From Sphingobacterium sp. HMA12 (lineage in GTDB: Bacteria; Bacteroidota; Bacteroidia; Sphingobacteriales; Sphingobacteriaceae): 64,000 bases of DNA. The position numbers were made by a program, and so were the translations under genes. Of this stretch, positions 9,233 through 17,919 are shown piece after piece; position 1 is the first letter of the stretch, and each line of letters opens with the position of its first letter. The notes under the pieces are model-generated. The model saw only the letters and a program-made list of their open reading frames with translations, searched no databases and was not told the DNA's origin. The stretch lies in contig NZ_BEYR01000001.1 of the NCBI RefSeq assembly GCF_002933815.1, forward strand, positions 930,001 to 994,000. The letters are read 5' to 3'.

Positions 9233-9982
9233 ATGGATATTTTAGCAGATAAAGTTGCCTTGGTGACAGGGGCTGGCTCCGGTATAGGGTTAGCAGTTGC
9301 TTTGGCATATGCAAAAGCAGGAGCGAAAGTTGTGGTATCGGATATTAATGAGCAAGCAGGTCAGGATGCGGTGCAACAGATTAAAGCATCAGGAGCTGAA
9401 GCAGCTTTTTTTAAGGCAGATAGTTCTTTGGCGGAAGATAATGAGGCCTTAGTGCGTTTTGTCGTAAGCACCTATGGGAAATTGGATATTGCCTGTAATA
9501 ATGCGGGTATCGGAGGTGAGGCAGCATTGACAGGAGACTATAGTTTGGATGGCTGGAAAAAGGTGATTGATATTAATTTCAATGGAGTATTCTATGGTTG
9601 TAAATACCAGCTTGAGGCCATGGAGGCAAATGGTGCTGGAGTTATTGTCAATATGGCTTCGATTCACGGGACAGTTGCTGCCCCTATGTCAAGCGCTTAT
9701 ACTGCGGCAAAACATGCTGTAGTAGGTCTAACTAAAAATATAGGTGCAGAATATGGTCAGAAAAATATTCGCTGCAACGCTGTAGGACCGGGATATATCG
9801 ATACGCCTTTGCTCAAAAATTTGGATGAGGAGCACGTTCATGCGTTGATCAGTAAACATCCTATTGGTCGTTTAGGGAAGGCTGAAGAGGTGGCAGAACT
9901 GGTGTTGTTTCTGAGCTCCGAAAAGTCATCTTTTATGACCGGTGGTTATTATTTGGTTGATGGCGGCTATACTGCTGTTTAA
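9233..9982 (+). CDS. Short-chain dehydrogenase/reductase
   Basis: 249 residues, the classical SDR length. Cofactor loop TGAGSGIG at 13-20, D37 at the end of the second strand (VVVSDIN), which favours NAD(H), NNAG motif, and the catalytic Ser/Tyr/Lys set as MASIHG followed by YTAAK. C-terminal GGYYLVDGGYTAV is typical. Cytoplasmic oxidoreductase of unknown substrate. It stands alone and converges with the sulfatase gene. Confidence 0.9.
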   Translation: MDILADKVALVTGAGSGIGLAVALAYAKAGAKVVVSDINEQAGQDAVQQIKASGAEAAFFKADSSLAEDNEALVRFVVSTYGKLDIACNNAGIGGEAALTGDYSLDGWKKVIDINFNGVFYGCKYQLEAMEANGAGVIVNMASIHGTVAAPMSSAYTAAKHAVVGLTKNIGAEYGQKNIRCNAVGPGYIDTPLLKNLDEEHVHALISKHPIGRLGKAEEVAELVLFLSSEKSSFMTGGYYLVDGGYTAV

Positions 9983-9999
9983 TTACGAGATAGAGGCGA

Positions 10000-10040
10000 A
10001 AGGAAGCAGAACTGTCCCATAGGGGTAGTTCCGCTTCCTT
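10000..10040. terminator. Hairpin between convergent genes
   Basis: A long stem: AAGGAAGC (10000-10007) pairs with GCTTCCTT (10033-10040) and an inner AGAACT/AGTTC pairing extends it. It lies between the SDR stop and the sulfatase stop. T-tracts are weak on both sides, so it may act in both directions with modest efficiency. Confidence 0.6.
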
Positions 10041-10050
10041 AATAAGTAAC

Positions 10051-11610
10051 CTATTTTTCGATCAGATTTTCTTTGCGTAATTGTTGTTGAAATGCCGGCC
10101 GGTTTTCATCATTGTCACCTGCTTCGGCTTTCAATTTAACGAGTTTCTTTTTTAAGCGACTGATTTCTTTTGCATATTGCCTGTCATGGATGGCGTTATG
10201 TGTTTCCATAGGATCCTTTTGTAAGTCATAAAATTCCCAGGCTGCTGCTGTAGTCTTTTTGTCGCTGCCGGTCATTTCGAGAGGCTGTCCATAAAAATAA
10301 ATCAGTTTATAGCGTTCATCACGTACACCCAAGTGTGCCGGGCGTATTGGGGCATGTTGCCAATAGCGGTAATACATGGAAGAGCGCCAATTACTTGGTG
10401 TATTTCCTTTCAGATTTTTACGAAAGCTTTCTCCTTGTATGTAAGACGGTTTTTTTATGCCGGCATAATCCGCGAATAGTGCCGCGAAGTCAATATTTAA
10501 AACCATATCATCCAGCTTACTGCCAGCCTTAATTTCTTTAGGATAACTGATGATGAAAGGCATGCGTAGTGACTCTTCATACATGAGGCGTTTGTCCATA
10601 AAATTATGTTCGCCCAAGAAATACCCCTGGTCAGAGGAAAGGATGACAATCGTATTTTCATCTAATTTGGCCGCTTTGAGGTAGCGCATGATCTTTCCAA
10701 GATTGTCATCTATTCCGGCTACACAACGCAGGTAATCCTTCATCATTTTTTGATAGATTTTTTTGCGGGCATCGATCGCACTCATCCCCTTGGTAGAGAA
10801 GGGAAGATCAGGGTAGGACGTCCAGAAAGGCCCTGTTGAGGCTTGCTCATAGCGATGACCAAGTTCTTCAAGTGGCTGGCCTTCAAAAGACCTCCCTGTT
10901 GTCGTTGCGCCAGAATCCAAAAATGTTGCGGGGTAAGGAAACTCAATATCCTGGTATAGATCCTTGAACCTGTCAGCAAATTCGAAGGGCTCATGTGTTG
11001 CTTTGTAATGGCAAAGCAAAAAGAAAGGCTTTTCCGGATTGCGTTTTGATAACCATTCAAGACTCAGGTCTGTTGTGATATCATCGACATAGCCCTGATA
11101 GGGAGTGCCAGCCTCTTCTTTGTCATTCCAGTTGTCTTTGGAAAGGAATGTGGGGTTATGGTAGACACCATGTCCGGGCAATACCCGATACTCATCAAAT
11201 CCTGAGGGCCTGTTTTTGAGATGCCATTTTCCGAAAACAGCCGTTTGATAACCTGCATGTTGCAGGTCTTTGGCGATATTTTCTTTGTTAGGGTCTAATG
11301 CATCATCAAGGGTATATACCTTGTTTTTATTGCTGTACTGTCCGGTAAGAATGGCCGCCCGGCTCGGCGTGCAAATGGAGTTTGTACAGAAAGCATTGTT
11401 CAGTATCGCGCCCTGTCTGGCAAGGCTTTCAATATTTGGGTTTTTCACAATATCTTTTAAAACTCCCCCGTAGACACCCCATGCTTGCGCGGTGAAGTCG
11501 TCGGTTAGTATAAAAACAATATTTGGACGTGGTTTGCTATTAATTTGTTGCTGGGCCTGTGTCAGGAATGGTAGTAAGCCACAGATGAACAGGAAAATTT
11601 TTTTATTCAT
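10051..11610 (-). CDS. Type I (formylglycine) sulfatase
   Basis: 519 residues with signal peptide (1-19, LTQAQ). The sulfatase signature C80-T-P-S-R is the site where Cys is oxidised to formylglycine; D37 and D38 are metal ligands in the ILTDD strand, and GKWHLK and the DQGYFLGEHNFMDKR block complete the active site. An exported hydrolase of sulfate esters, presumably on carbohydrates. No sulfatase-maturating enzyme or carbohydrate transporter lies nearby, so the substrate is unknown. A GTACAT-G-ATGTAC palindrome sits 45 bases upstream of the start. Confidence 0.92.
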   Translation of the reverse strand: MNKKIFLFICGLLPFLTQAQQQINSKPRPNIVFILTDDFTAQAWGVYGGVLKDIVKNPNIESLARQGAILNNAFCTNSICTPSRAAILTGQYSNKNKVYTLDDALDPNKENIAKDLQHAGYQTAVFGKWHLKNRPSGFDEYRVLPGHGVYHNPTFLSKDNWNDKEEAGTPYQGYVDDITTDLSLEWLSKRNPEKPFFLLCHYKATHEPFEFADRFKDLYQDIEFPYPATFLDSGATTTGRSFEGQPLEELGHRYEQASTGPFWTSYPDLPFSTKGMSAIDARKKIYQKMMKDYLRCVAGIDDNLGKIMRYLKAAKLDENTIVILSSDQGYFLGEHNFMDKRLMYEESLRMPFIISYPKEIKAGSKLDDMVLNIDFAALFADYAGIKKPSYIQGESFRKNLKGNTPSNWRSSMYYRYWQHAPIRPAHLGVRDERYKLIYFYGQPLEMTGSDKKTTAAAWEFYDLQKDPMETHNAIHDRQYAKEISRLKKKLVKLKAEAGDNDENRPAFQQQLRKENLIEK

Positions 11611-11654
11611 GTTTATACGCTCCTTGTGTAAAATTAAGTGTTTTTAGTGTAATC

Positions 11655-11667
11655 GTACATGATGTAC
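11655..11667. promoter_or_regulatory. Palindrome upstream of the sulfatase gene
   Basis: A perfect 6-1-6 inverted repeat, GTACAT-G-ATGTAC, 45-57 bases before the sulfatase start. The position fits an operator for a dimeric regulator; no regulator gene is adjacent. The rest of the 238-bp gap shows only a weak CAATGTA/TACATTG hairpin. Confidence 0.35.
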
Positions 11668-11848
11668 CGATAGCACACATATTGGTTTGGATGCTGTTTC
11701 ACATCGCAGATCAAAGTTATCAAATTCCGCTCATATTACGGACTGCAGTCACGATAAGTTCACTTCGAGTCGATATTAGGCCCATCTTTCGGGATAGCAT
11801 CAATGTAGTCCTATAATAATTACATTGGTTGTCCGCTGTATGGCATTT

Positions 11849-12430
11849 TTAATCATCTATACCTTTTCCATCCAAAATATGTTGATAATACTTTTCGATT
11901 CTTGATTCACGTGTTTTTGCTTGTTTTGCCTGATTGAAATAAAATAGATATCCTTTCTGACGGCCCGGAGTTAAGGATGAAAAAGCAGCTTTAAGTTCTT
12001 TATCCTCATTTAGGGCTTTTGCGAATTCGTCCGGAATCGGATAATCTTCAGTTTTTCGCATATTGACTTTTGCTCCGGACTTTTCAACCGATATAGCCTC
12101 TTGGATATAATCAGCTATTGTCTCGCTCAGATTTATAATTTGTTCAATATTGGTAAATCTCAGCTGTCTGCCGGACTGAACGTTTTCAGTTTGTTGAATT
12201 AATAGCTGTTTAGGATCTTTTAGCAGTACGCCTTTGTGAAATAATAGGGCGCAGTAATCTTTAAATCCATGAATCAGGACAACATTCTTTCCTCCAAAGG
12301 TATAGCAGGGGTGCATCCATTTGTAATCTTCCACGAGAGCCTTGTTTTCGGTGACAATTTTGCGTAATAAATTGAATTCTTCGTTCCATCTCGAGGCGTT
12401 TTCGAAGAAATGTGCTGCTTTTAGGTTCAT
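11849..12430 (-). CDS. YdeI/OmpD-associated family protein (DUF1801)
   Basis: 193 residues. An N-terminal DUF1801-type domain (MHPCYTFGGKNVVLIHGFKDYCALLFHKG, split around residues 38-68) is followed by the YdeI C-terminal region with IPDEFAKAL, FSSLTPGRQKGYLFYFNQAKQAKTRESRIEKY. Cytoplasmic. Relatives are linked to resistance against cationic peptides or bacteriocins in other bacteria, but the biochemical role is unknown. Last gene of an ArsR-SRPBCC-YdeI operon, 31 bases after the SRPBCC gene. Confidence 0.8.
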   Translation of the reverse strand: MNLKAAHFFENASRWNEEFNLLRKIVTENKALVEDYKWMHPCYTFGGKNVVLIHGFKDYCALLFHKGVLLKDPKQLLIQQTENVQSGRQLRFTNIEQIINLSETIADYIQEAISVEKSGAKVNMRKTEDYPIPDEFAKALNEDKELKAAFSSLTPGRQKGYLFYFNQAKQAKTRESRIEKYYQHILDGKGIDD

Positions 12431-12461
12431 TTGTTACTTTGGTTTAGTGAAAATTTTAGGT

Positions 12462-12926
12462 TTATGCCAATTTGGACACCATATCCTGGAGCCGGTTATG
12501 CGCCATATTGATACCCTGAGCGAAAGGCATCCGGAGGAGCTGGTCACGAAACTCAACGGATTTAAATACAATGTGCATGATCAGTTTACTGCTCGTGTCT
12601 GTTATCTTTTCGAAGTTTAGGTATTCTAATTGGACGGGGAAGGGAGTACCTTCCATTTCAAAAGTTCTTGTGATTTTTGCGTTAGCTATAAATTCGTGTA
12701 TTGTTCCATTTGCTTTGAAGGCGACCGTATTGTTGTGGAAGGTTTCAAAAGCAAAAGAGCCATGTCGTTTATTCTCCCATTTTAACACCTTGGTTCCCAT
12801 CCATTGTTCGAAGATTTTAGCTTCTTCATAAGCCTTGAATAGCAAATTTAGGGGCAAGTCAAATTCTCTGGTAATCAAAATTTCCTGTTTACCATCTTCG
12901 GCATGGATTTTTGTTTTCTTTTCCAT
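12462..12926 (-). CDS. SRPBCC (AHSA1-type) domain protein
   Basis: 154 residues forming one START/Bet v1-like domain: ITREFDLPLNLLFKAYEEAKIFEQWMG at the start, HEFIANAKITRTFEMEG in the middle and a C-terminal helix. Such proteins bind hydrophobic ligands or act as helper domains; the ligand is unknown. It starts one base after the ArsR gene ends, a pairing very common for AHSA1-type genes, where the regulator controls its neighbour. Confidence 0.85.
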   Translation of the reverse strand: MEKKTKIHAEDGKQEILITREFDLPLNLLFKAYEEAKIFEQWMGTKVLKWENKRHGSFAFETFHNNTVAFKANGTIHEFIANAKITRTFEMEGTPFPVQLEYLNFEKITDTSSKLIMHIVFKSVEFRDQLLRMPFAQGINMAHNRLQDMVSKLA

Positions 12927-12927
12927 T

Positions 12928-13248
12928 TTATTTGTCTTTATAGTTTTTCATGATTTCTTCCAATTTATTAAAACGGTCATCCCACATGCTTCGGAATGGC
13001 TCGATAAAATCTGCTATTTCTTTCATTTTAGGTGCGTTGAGCTGGTAGTAAATTTCACGGCCATTTTGTTCAGATTTAAGCAGTTCACATTCACTGAGAA
13101 TCTGCAGGTGTTTGGAAACGGTCGGTCTCGCGGTGTTAAAGTTTGCGGCAATAGCCCCTGCTGTCATCGATTGTGAAGCCAAGAGAAGAAGTATGGCTCT
13201 TCTCGTTGGGTCTGCTATGGCTTGGAAAACATCTCGTCTTAAATTCAT
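12928..13248 (-). CDS. ArsR-family transcriptional regulator
   Basis: 106 residues with a winged helix-turn-helix: [16 protein letters not shown], then [25 protein letters not shown] as recognition region and the wing [14 protein letters not shown]. No Cys pair of the metal-sensing type is visible, so it is more likely a ligand-responsive or protein-responsive member. First gene of the operon, so probably autoregulatory. A TATATTTG element on the minus strand at 13267-13274 matches the Bacteroidota -7 box, 19 bases from the start codon. Confidence 0.9.
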   Translation of the reverse strand: MNLRRDVFQAIADPTRRAILLLLASQSMTAGAIAANFNTARPTVSKHLQILSECELLKSEQNGREIYYQLNAPKMKEIADFIEPFRSMWDDRFNKLEEIMKNYKDK

Positions 13249-13266
13249 TGTGAAGTTATTTAGCTA

Positions 13267-13274
13267 CAAATATA
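13267..13274 (-). promoter_or_regulatory. Candidate -7 element of the ArsR operon
   Basis: TATATTTG on the minus strand matches TAnnTTTG. A TTG (plus-strand CAA at 13295-13297) lies 20 bases upstream, a reasonable but incomplete -33 box. The predicted leader would be very short. Confidence 0.4.
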
Positions 13275-13511
13275 TATGTCGCTACTTAACTACGCAAGTT
13301 TTTTTATTTTTTTATGTGATATGGGAGTTATTTGTCAATTATAAAATCAGTAACAATGATATTCCATAGGTTTAACTTGGAAATAAGTCGCCGAAATACG
13401 AATAGAAGTTAAACTGCAACGAATTTAAAATGGTAACGGGCGAATTGGAATTCAATAAGAAATTTGATGGGATTAATTTTAATTTAGCTAAGTAAATTAT
13501 ACGATGCCATT

Positions 13512-14147
13512 ATGAATGCGAATTTGTCTTACATTAAAAAACTAACTGTTATAGCAACAAAAACCTTATTGAAACATTATCTGCTGGCTATCTTGTCCAC
13601 GGTGTTCTATCTAGTTGTTGGATACTTGCTGCTTAGAAGCAATAGCGAAGGCTCTTTTTTTTCAATGCGTGATCATACGCAAACCATCGGAAAATTTTTG
13701 TGGTTGATCGGATTGATCCTTTTGCCGATACTCCTTTTCTTATTTAGCAATAAATATGTTTTCTCGACAGTCGCCGGTAAGGTAGTCGAGGAGAGACAGG
13801 ATGATCTTATCATACCTGCATTGGACAAAGTGTTATTGGTTTTCCAATCCAACCAGCCTGACATCGTTCAAAATGCAGGTGATTATACCTTCGCTAAACT
13901 TAAATTGATAAATCAAGTGAAAAATACACAGATTGAAAATCCATGGATCAAGCGTATTGTGGTATTTGGATTGAACAAAATTAAGTTTGACAGTTTAGAC
14001 CTGGACAATAACAATAGCTTTTATGATCTGGTGAAGTCCAAATTTATTGCTGTATTGGAAATACTTACGGAAGCAGACAATAGGCCGTTCTGGATCTGTA
14101 TCACCATTCAGTGGCTGATTGTCCTGCTTATATGGTTTGTCGGTTAG
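13512..14147 (+). CDS. Hypothetical membrane protein
   Basis: 211 residues. Two N-terminal transmembrane helices (about 23-43 and 63-81), a soluble middle region of about 100 residues with LIIPALDKVLLVFQSN, and a C-terminal helix (about 194-210). No family recognised. The next gene, also a membrane protein of unknown function, follows on the same strand after 137 bases. Confidence 0.6.
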   Translation: MNANLSYIKKLTVIATKTLLKHYLLAILSTVFYLVVGYLLLRSNSEGSFFSMRDHTQTIGKFLWLIGLILLPILLFLFSNKYVFSTVAGKVVEERQDDLIIPALDKVLLVFQSNQPDIVQNAGDYTFAKLKLINQVKNTQIENPWIKRIVVFGLNKIKFDSLDLDNNNSFYDLVKSKFIAVLEILTEADNRPFWICITIQWLIVLLIWFVG

Positions 14148-14284
14148 GCTGCATCTTTGGTCACCGGATAAATTGTCTGTGAATGATGGATAAAATTTTT
14201 TCGGCAAAAATAGAACATGGCAAAATCGTTTGACGAATCGTAAGGGACTTCAATAAGTGGGAATTGTAAAAAAAGTAAAATCGT

Positions 14285-14797
14285 ATGATGAATGAGACCA
14301 TTATAGAATTTGACAACAAAAAACGGCTAAAAATACTACTGTTAGGTGTAGTGTTTACTGTGGCGGCATTGGCCTTTGCTTACTATATTTTCTTTGTCGC
14401 CGAAAAAATAAGAATTGCTCACGGTACAATGATGTTAATGTTGGGATGTTTGGGGATCTATTTTATAATTGCCGGTCTAAAAAGCCTATTTGATAAAGAT
14501 CGAACCGGTCTGATATTGAACGCAACGGGCATACAATATAAAGGCACACCTGTAGGCAAAAAGATTGGAGCAATAAAATGGACAGCTATTCAATCAATAT
14601 CTATGGGAATGGCCCATGGTGTGCAATTTGTTTTTTTGAAGTTACATCATCCGGAGAATCATATTCAGCAGCTCTCTTCGCAGGTACAACAACATGTTAT
14701 TGCCAATGGACTTGCGGTTTCGGCCGATCAGTTGTCGATTGATTTCAATGAACTTAAAAATCTGATCGAAGCGTATTATCAGCGCTATAGGCTGTGA
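14285..14797 (+). CDS. STM3941 family membrane protein
   Basis: 170 residues. Two transmembrane helices (about 17-39 and 48-68) followed by a cytoplasmic domain with GLILNATGIQYKGTPVGKKIGAIKW and a tail ending in NLIEAYYQRY. This matches the short STM3941 family: two helices and a PH-like domain. Function unknown. The ORF opens with two consecutive ATG codons (14285, 14288); either could be used. Confidence 0.65.
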   Translation: MMNETIIEFDNKKRLKILLLGVVFTVAALAFAYYIFFVAEKIRIAHGTMMLMLGCLGIYFIIAGLKSLFDKDRTGLILNATGIQYKGTPVGKKIGAIKWTAIQSISMGMAHGVQFVFLKLHHPENHIQQLSSQVQQHVIANGLAVSADQLSIDFNELKNLIEAYYQRYRL

Positions 14798-15042
14798 CAC
14801 AAGGAAAAGTATCAACACGGATAAAGAATATCGTGCCCAGTGACTAGACGAAATAAAGTATAGCAGTTGCGGGAGTTACAGAAAATTTTGGACTATCTAG
14901 GGGCGAGGATTATTGAAGAAAAATGGCTAATATGAAGAGGTGCCGATTCATTGGCGAAGTGGCTGTAAGGAAAGTGGGAATACTGTTTGACATAGCAACG
15001 TATGCTAAAAGCCGTACTTCTAAACAAGTGTTTCATGAAGAG
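14798..15042. other. Intergenic region without a convincing gene
   Basis: About 245 bases between the STM3941 family gene and a strong terminator. A 47-codon frame opens at ATG 14923 and runs into the terminator stem, but it has no recognisable motif and no start signal, so I do not call it a gene. Confidence 0.4.
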
Positions 15043-15089
15043 AAGCAGCCACCATCTTTATTTTAGATAAAGATGGTGGCTGCTTTATT
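15043..15089. terminator. Strong bidirectional terminator
   Basis: An 18-bp perfect stem (arms 15043-15060 and 15068-15085) with a 7-nt loop; TTTATTTTA on the plus side. It lies five bases from the stop of the 48-residue minus-strand gene, so it can end both that unit and plus-strand transcripts. Confidence 0.85.
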
Positions 15090-15093
15090 TTAC

Positions 15094-15240
15094 TTAAATA
15101 GACCAACTACAGGACTTCGCTGCGAAAAAAAATACCGCTAGCCACACAAGTCCCTTTGCCAGGAAGAAGATAAATGCCCCCATGCCGGCACGCTTCAACC
15201 ATTTTGATTTATTGTCTCTATTATTGTCTTTTTGCTCCAT
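15094..15240 (-). CDS. 48-residue single-pass membrane protein
   Basis: A short ORF: an N-terminal charged stretch (MEQKDNNRDNKSKWLKR), then one hydrophobic segment from about residue 18 to 42 (GMGAFIFFLAKG, LVWLAVFFF) and a short tail with one Cys. Small proteins with a basic N-terminus, a G-x-x-x-F-I-F-F-L-x-K-G-L helix and a short end occur widely in Bacteroidota, often with uninformative names. It begins 28 bases after the heme oxygenase stop and ends five bases before a strong terminator, so it reads as the last gene of that unit. Function unknown. Confidence 0.6.
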   Translation of the reverse strand: MEQKDNNRDNKSKWLKRAGMGAFIFFLAKGLVWLAVFFFAAKSCSWSI

Positions 15241-15268
15241 TTGAAGGGTTAAACAATATTCAGCCTAT

Positions 15269-15832
15269 TTAGTTTGCACTGGCAATAGGCGTGAATACTT
15301 CACCAAAGTTATAAAAAGTTTGGTTTGCAATTTCTGCCGAACGATCATAAGTTGCAGGATCCGCAGCATATTTATTCAATACAGCGGTAAATCTAGCCCA
15401 CATCTCACGGCTATTTTCGCCATAGCCTTCAAAGAAGGTTGTCCCTTTGTTGACGCCATATTTGTTTAGCATCTGCACGATGTATGGGCCACCCATAATT
15501 GATCCTTCCAATACATATAAAGATGCAAGGGCCTCCTGTACATTTGTTACCGCCGGAGCCGTTGCTTCAGGAAGATTTTCGACGTTACCTCCCAAAGCTT
15601 CAATATCGCTTTTGATATACGAAGAGTTGCGGCGTTCTGCTAGATCGGGTAATACTTCGGCTGTAACAAAAGGAGCGATGCTATCTTCCACTGCACGGAA
15701 ATAAGCATAGAAGCCTTTTAATACCTCGGCATAATCTGCTTCAGAACGAATATTTTTCAATTGGCGCACGATCGTTCCTTCTACGTTTTGGTGAGCAGCG
15801 TGCGTCTGCTCTTTGATATGTTGACTTAACAT
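15269..15832 (-). CDS. Biliverdin-producing heme oxygenase
   Basis: 187 residues from the ATG at 15832; an upstream in-frame ATG at 15865 adds 11 basic residues not seen in the family. The N-terminal IKEQTHAAHQNVE segment carries the proximal heme ligand, probably H14, and the SLYVLEGSIMGGPYI segment corresponds to the distal helix with its Gly-rich kink. It degrades heme to biliverdin, CO and iron in the cytoplasm. Its place beside the heme uptake genes supports release of iron from imported heme. A 14-of-19 match to the locus operator lies just upstream. Confidence 0.85.
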   Translation of the reverse strand: MLSQHIKEQTHAAHQNVEGTIVRQLKNIRSEADYAEVLKGFYAYFRAVEDSIAPFVTAEVLPDLAERRNSSYIKSDIEALGGNVENLPEATAPAVTNVQEALASLYVLEGSIMGGPYIVQMLNKYGVNKGTTFFEGYGENSREMWARFTAVLNKYAADPATYDRSAEIANQTFYNFGEVFTPIASAN

Positions 15833-15845
15833 GTTCTTTCTTTTA

Positions 15846-15864
15846 TTTATAACGATTCTATACA
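15846..15864 (-). promoter_or_regulatory. Weak copy of the heme-locus operator
   Basis: On the minus strand GTATAGAATCGTTATAAAT agrees at 14 of 19 positions with the site before the HmuY gene at 19549 (ATTTAGAATGATTTTAAAT). It ends 14 bases from the heme oxygenase start, a spacing like the other copies. Weakest of the four sites. Confidence 0.35.
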
Positions 15865-15934
15865 AAGATTCGTATTTATTTCCAATTTTTTATGCTGTTT
15901 TCTGATTTATCATCTATGAAAAACGACAGGATTT

Positions 15935-16942
15935 TTATTCTATAACTTTGATCGGATACTGATAATAGGGGGAAGTCAAAAAGGTAGACCAATCTCCTGA
16001 TAAATTAAGTAATATCCCACCACTAAGCGAAGTTGATACATTTGTCGGTGCATCATTCGGAATCTTGACACGGATTGACTTTAGGTCTTCTGAGGTAGCT
16101 AAAAATTCCAAAGGAAAAGCATCTGGATAGCCGGATTCGTTTATGAAATTAAAAATAACTCCTGAAAACACAGTTTGATTCGATAGATGTCGGATTGGGA
16201 TACTAATTTCATCACCCCTTTTTACTTCCCAGATTTTCGTATGATTGAAATAGGGGTAGGGATAGATGTTTCCCGAAGGAATGTTAACTATTTTTTTACT
16301 GCTTCTGACGGGCACTTTGTATTTATTATTTATTTGGACGTAATAATCACCGGCAGGAATACCTGTACCGTCGTATTGGTCAGCTATAAATTGAAAACTT
16401 CCCAGTGGAATTTGCGAAACAGCGATTAATTTAAACAATTTATTTTGATCATTTACCAAGAAAAGGCTATCACTTCCATCGGTAGCAAGATTGCGTAATT
16501 GGATTGAATATGTGCCTCCTACATGGAGCGTGTTTATTGTTTCTTCATCAAGGAATGATGGCAATACGGCTCCATTGGAAAGCTTTATAGTATAGACTTT
16601 GGTCGTGCCGTCCTGAGCTTTTACCTCATATTGGGCGCCATCTTTAAGTATAATTGCTGTTCCTGAGGCGGGGCTAATACTGGCATTCTTAGCTATCTTA
16701 ATCACGGGACTGACTGTTTCTGGAACAGGCCATTCAGTAGATCCCGGCCATGATATATAGATGTTCTGACCATCGACCGCGGCTACTATTGTATCCTTGC
16801 CCCCGTTGTAGGGTATTTTGAATGACGTAATTTCTGTATATGGAGTCGGAGCAATCTCATATTCTTTTTTACAGCCTGAGAAGAGTATTCCTACGAGTAG
16901 TAACAAAGCAGGAAAGGTATATATGGTGTATCTTGTTTTCAT
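15935..16942 (-). CDS. Lipoprotein with DUF5018-like domain
   Basis: 335 residues from the ATG at 16942. Signal peptide with lipobox LFSGC (Cys near residue 23). The first domain (about 30-125) has ITSFKI at its start and GAQYEVKAQDGTTKVYTIKL at its end, the cadherin-like DUF5018 pattern. Two further beta-rich segments follow (about 140-235 and 240-335) that look IPT/TIG-like. Outer-membrane surface or periplasmic lipoprotein; no enzymatic motif. It follows a second DUF5018-like lipoprotein on the same strand after 87 bases, and lies between HmuY lipoproteins and heme oxygenase, so a role in heme binding or surface assembly is possible but unproven. Confidence 0.65.
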   Translation of the reverse strand: MKTRYTIYTFPALLLLVGILFSGCKKEYEIAPTPYTEITSFKIPYNGGKDTIVAAVDGQNIYISWPGSTEWPVPETVSPVIKIAKNASISPASGTAIILKDGAQYEVKAQDGTTKVYTIKLSNGAVLPSFLDEETINTLHVGGTYSIQLRNLATDGSDSLFLVNDQNKLFKLIAVSQIPLGSFQFIADQYDGTGIPAGDYYVQINNKYKVPVRSSKKIVNIPSGNIYPYPYFNHTKIWEVKRGDEISIPIRHLSNQTVFSGVIFNFINESGYPDAFPLEFLATSEDLKSIRVKIPNDAPTNVSTSLSGGILLNLSGDWSTFLTSPYYQYPIKVIE

Positions 16943-17029
16943 ATGAATAATAATGACTTTCGGTAGTCGATTAAAATTGGCTTTTTTTAGCTGATCTGAC
17001 GATCCACTTTTTATTAACATTCTGAATGG

Positions 17030-17833
17030 TTAGTTATTGTAAAAAATTCGAATCGGATTTTTTAAAGTAACTTCGCGGCTATAATAGCGGAGCTTAATAA
17101 AATAATCACCTGCAGCAGGCACTTTGTTATATTGAATGTCCCGTCCGCTTCCAGTTACTCGTCCTTCTATATCGTTTAGATTAAGCAGCATATAAGCTTT
17201 TTCGATCGAAGGGGTCGTTGCGGATGAGACACTTTTAAATGGATATTCCTTTCCGTTTTTATCAACTAAACTTGCTTTTGCCAGTTCAAGATCACTTTCC
17301 GGTGTCGCGATATAGGGATATGACGGAAGGGTATTAAATACATAAATATCATTTCTGGTATACCAGAACGTTTGATCATAGGCAATGGGATTGTTTAAAT
17401 CTGTACTGACTTCCTGCGGATTGAGTGGGATTTGATCACTTTTGATGGTTAGCGTATAGGTCGCGTTACTTCCATCTGTGGCCGTCACGGGGTATTGTAT
17501 GTTGCGTCCTTTTGTAAAATAGTCCACCATATCGGTAAGTAAAGTATCCGCACCCTGTTTTAAAGTAGCTCCTGATGCAACTTTTATTTCTGGCTCCAGA
17601 CTCGTCATATAAAGATTTGCTGGAATGGTAACAGTAATAGTTTTGTCTGTATTATCGATTGCGCCAATAATTTCTTTATTGGTATTGATAATTTTGAAAC
17701 TGCTGATTCGTGCCATTTCTTCTTTTTCATAAGACTGAATTTCAGTTTTGGTGCAAGATGAGATCAATAGGCTTCCTATTAAGACACCCGAAGTTAGTAT
17801 TGATTTTTGTAGGGTTAATAACTTAGTTTTCAT
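17030..17833 (-). CDS. Lipoprotein with DUF5018-like domain
   Basis: 267 residues. Lipobox LISSC (Cys near 27). A DUF5018-like domain covers about 42-132 (ISSFKI start, YPVTATDGSNATYTLTIK end), related in layout to that of the gene downstream. The C-terminal half is beta-rich with KLRYYSREVTLKNPIRIFY. Probable surface or periplasmic lipoprotein of unknown function. A hairpin with arms CCGGTATC (17853-17860) and GATACCGG (17871-17878) sits just before its start, with no T-tract, and may process or protect the mRNA rather than terminate it. Confidence 0.65.
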   Translation of the reverse strand: MKTKLLTLQKSILTSGVLIGSLLISSCTKTEIQSYEKEEMARISSFKIINTNKEIIGAIDNTDKTITVTIPANLYMTSLEPEIKVASGATLKQGADTLLTDMVDYFTKGRNIQYPVTATDGSNATYTLTIKSDQIPLNPQEVSTDLNNPIAYDQTFWYTRNDIYVFNTLPSYPYIATPESDLELAKASLVDKNGKEYPFKSVSSATTPSIEKAYMLLNLNDIEGRVTGSGRDIQYNKVPAAGDYFIKLRYYSREVTLKNPIRIFYNN

Positions 17834-17919
17834 TGTTAATTGGGAGTAGTAACCGGTATCAGCTATGCCCGATACCGGATTTAAAATTTACAATTCTTAT
17901 CAAAAAGTACGCTAACTTA

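Noticed and set aside
10051..11610. A polysaccharide utilisation locus around the sulfatase
   Set aside because: There is no SusC/SusD pair, glycosidase or sulfatase maturase nearby; the GH43 gene is 40 kb away.
14923..15066. A 47-codon plus-strand ORF between the STM3941 family gene and the terminator
   Set aside because: It has no recognisable motif, no start signal and runs into the terminator stem; probably chance.
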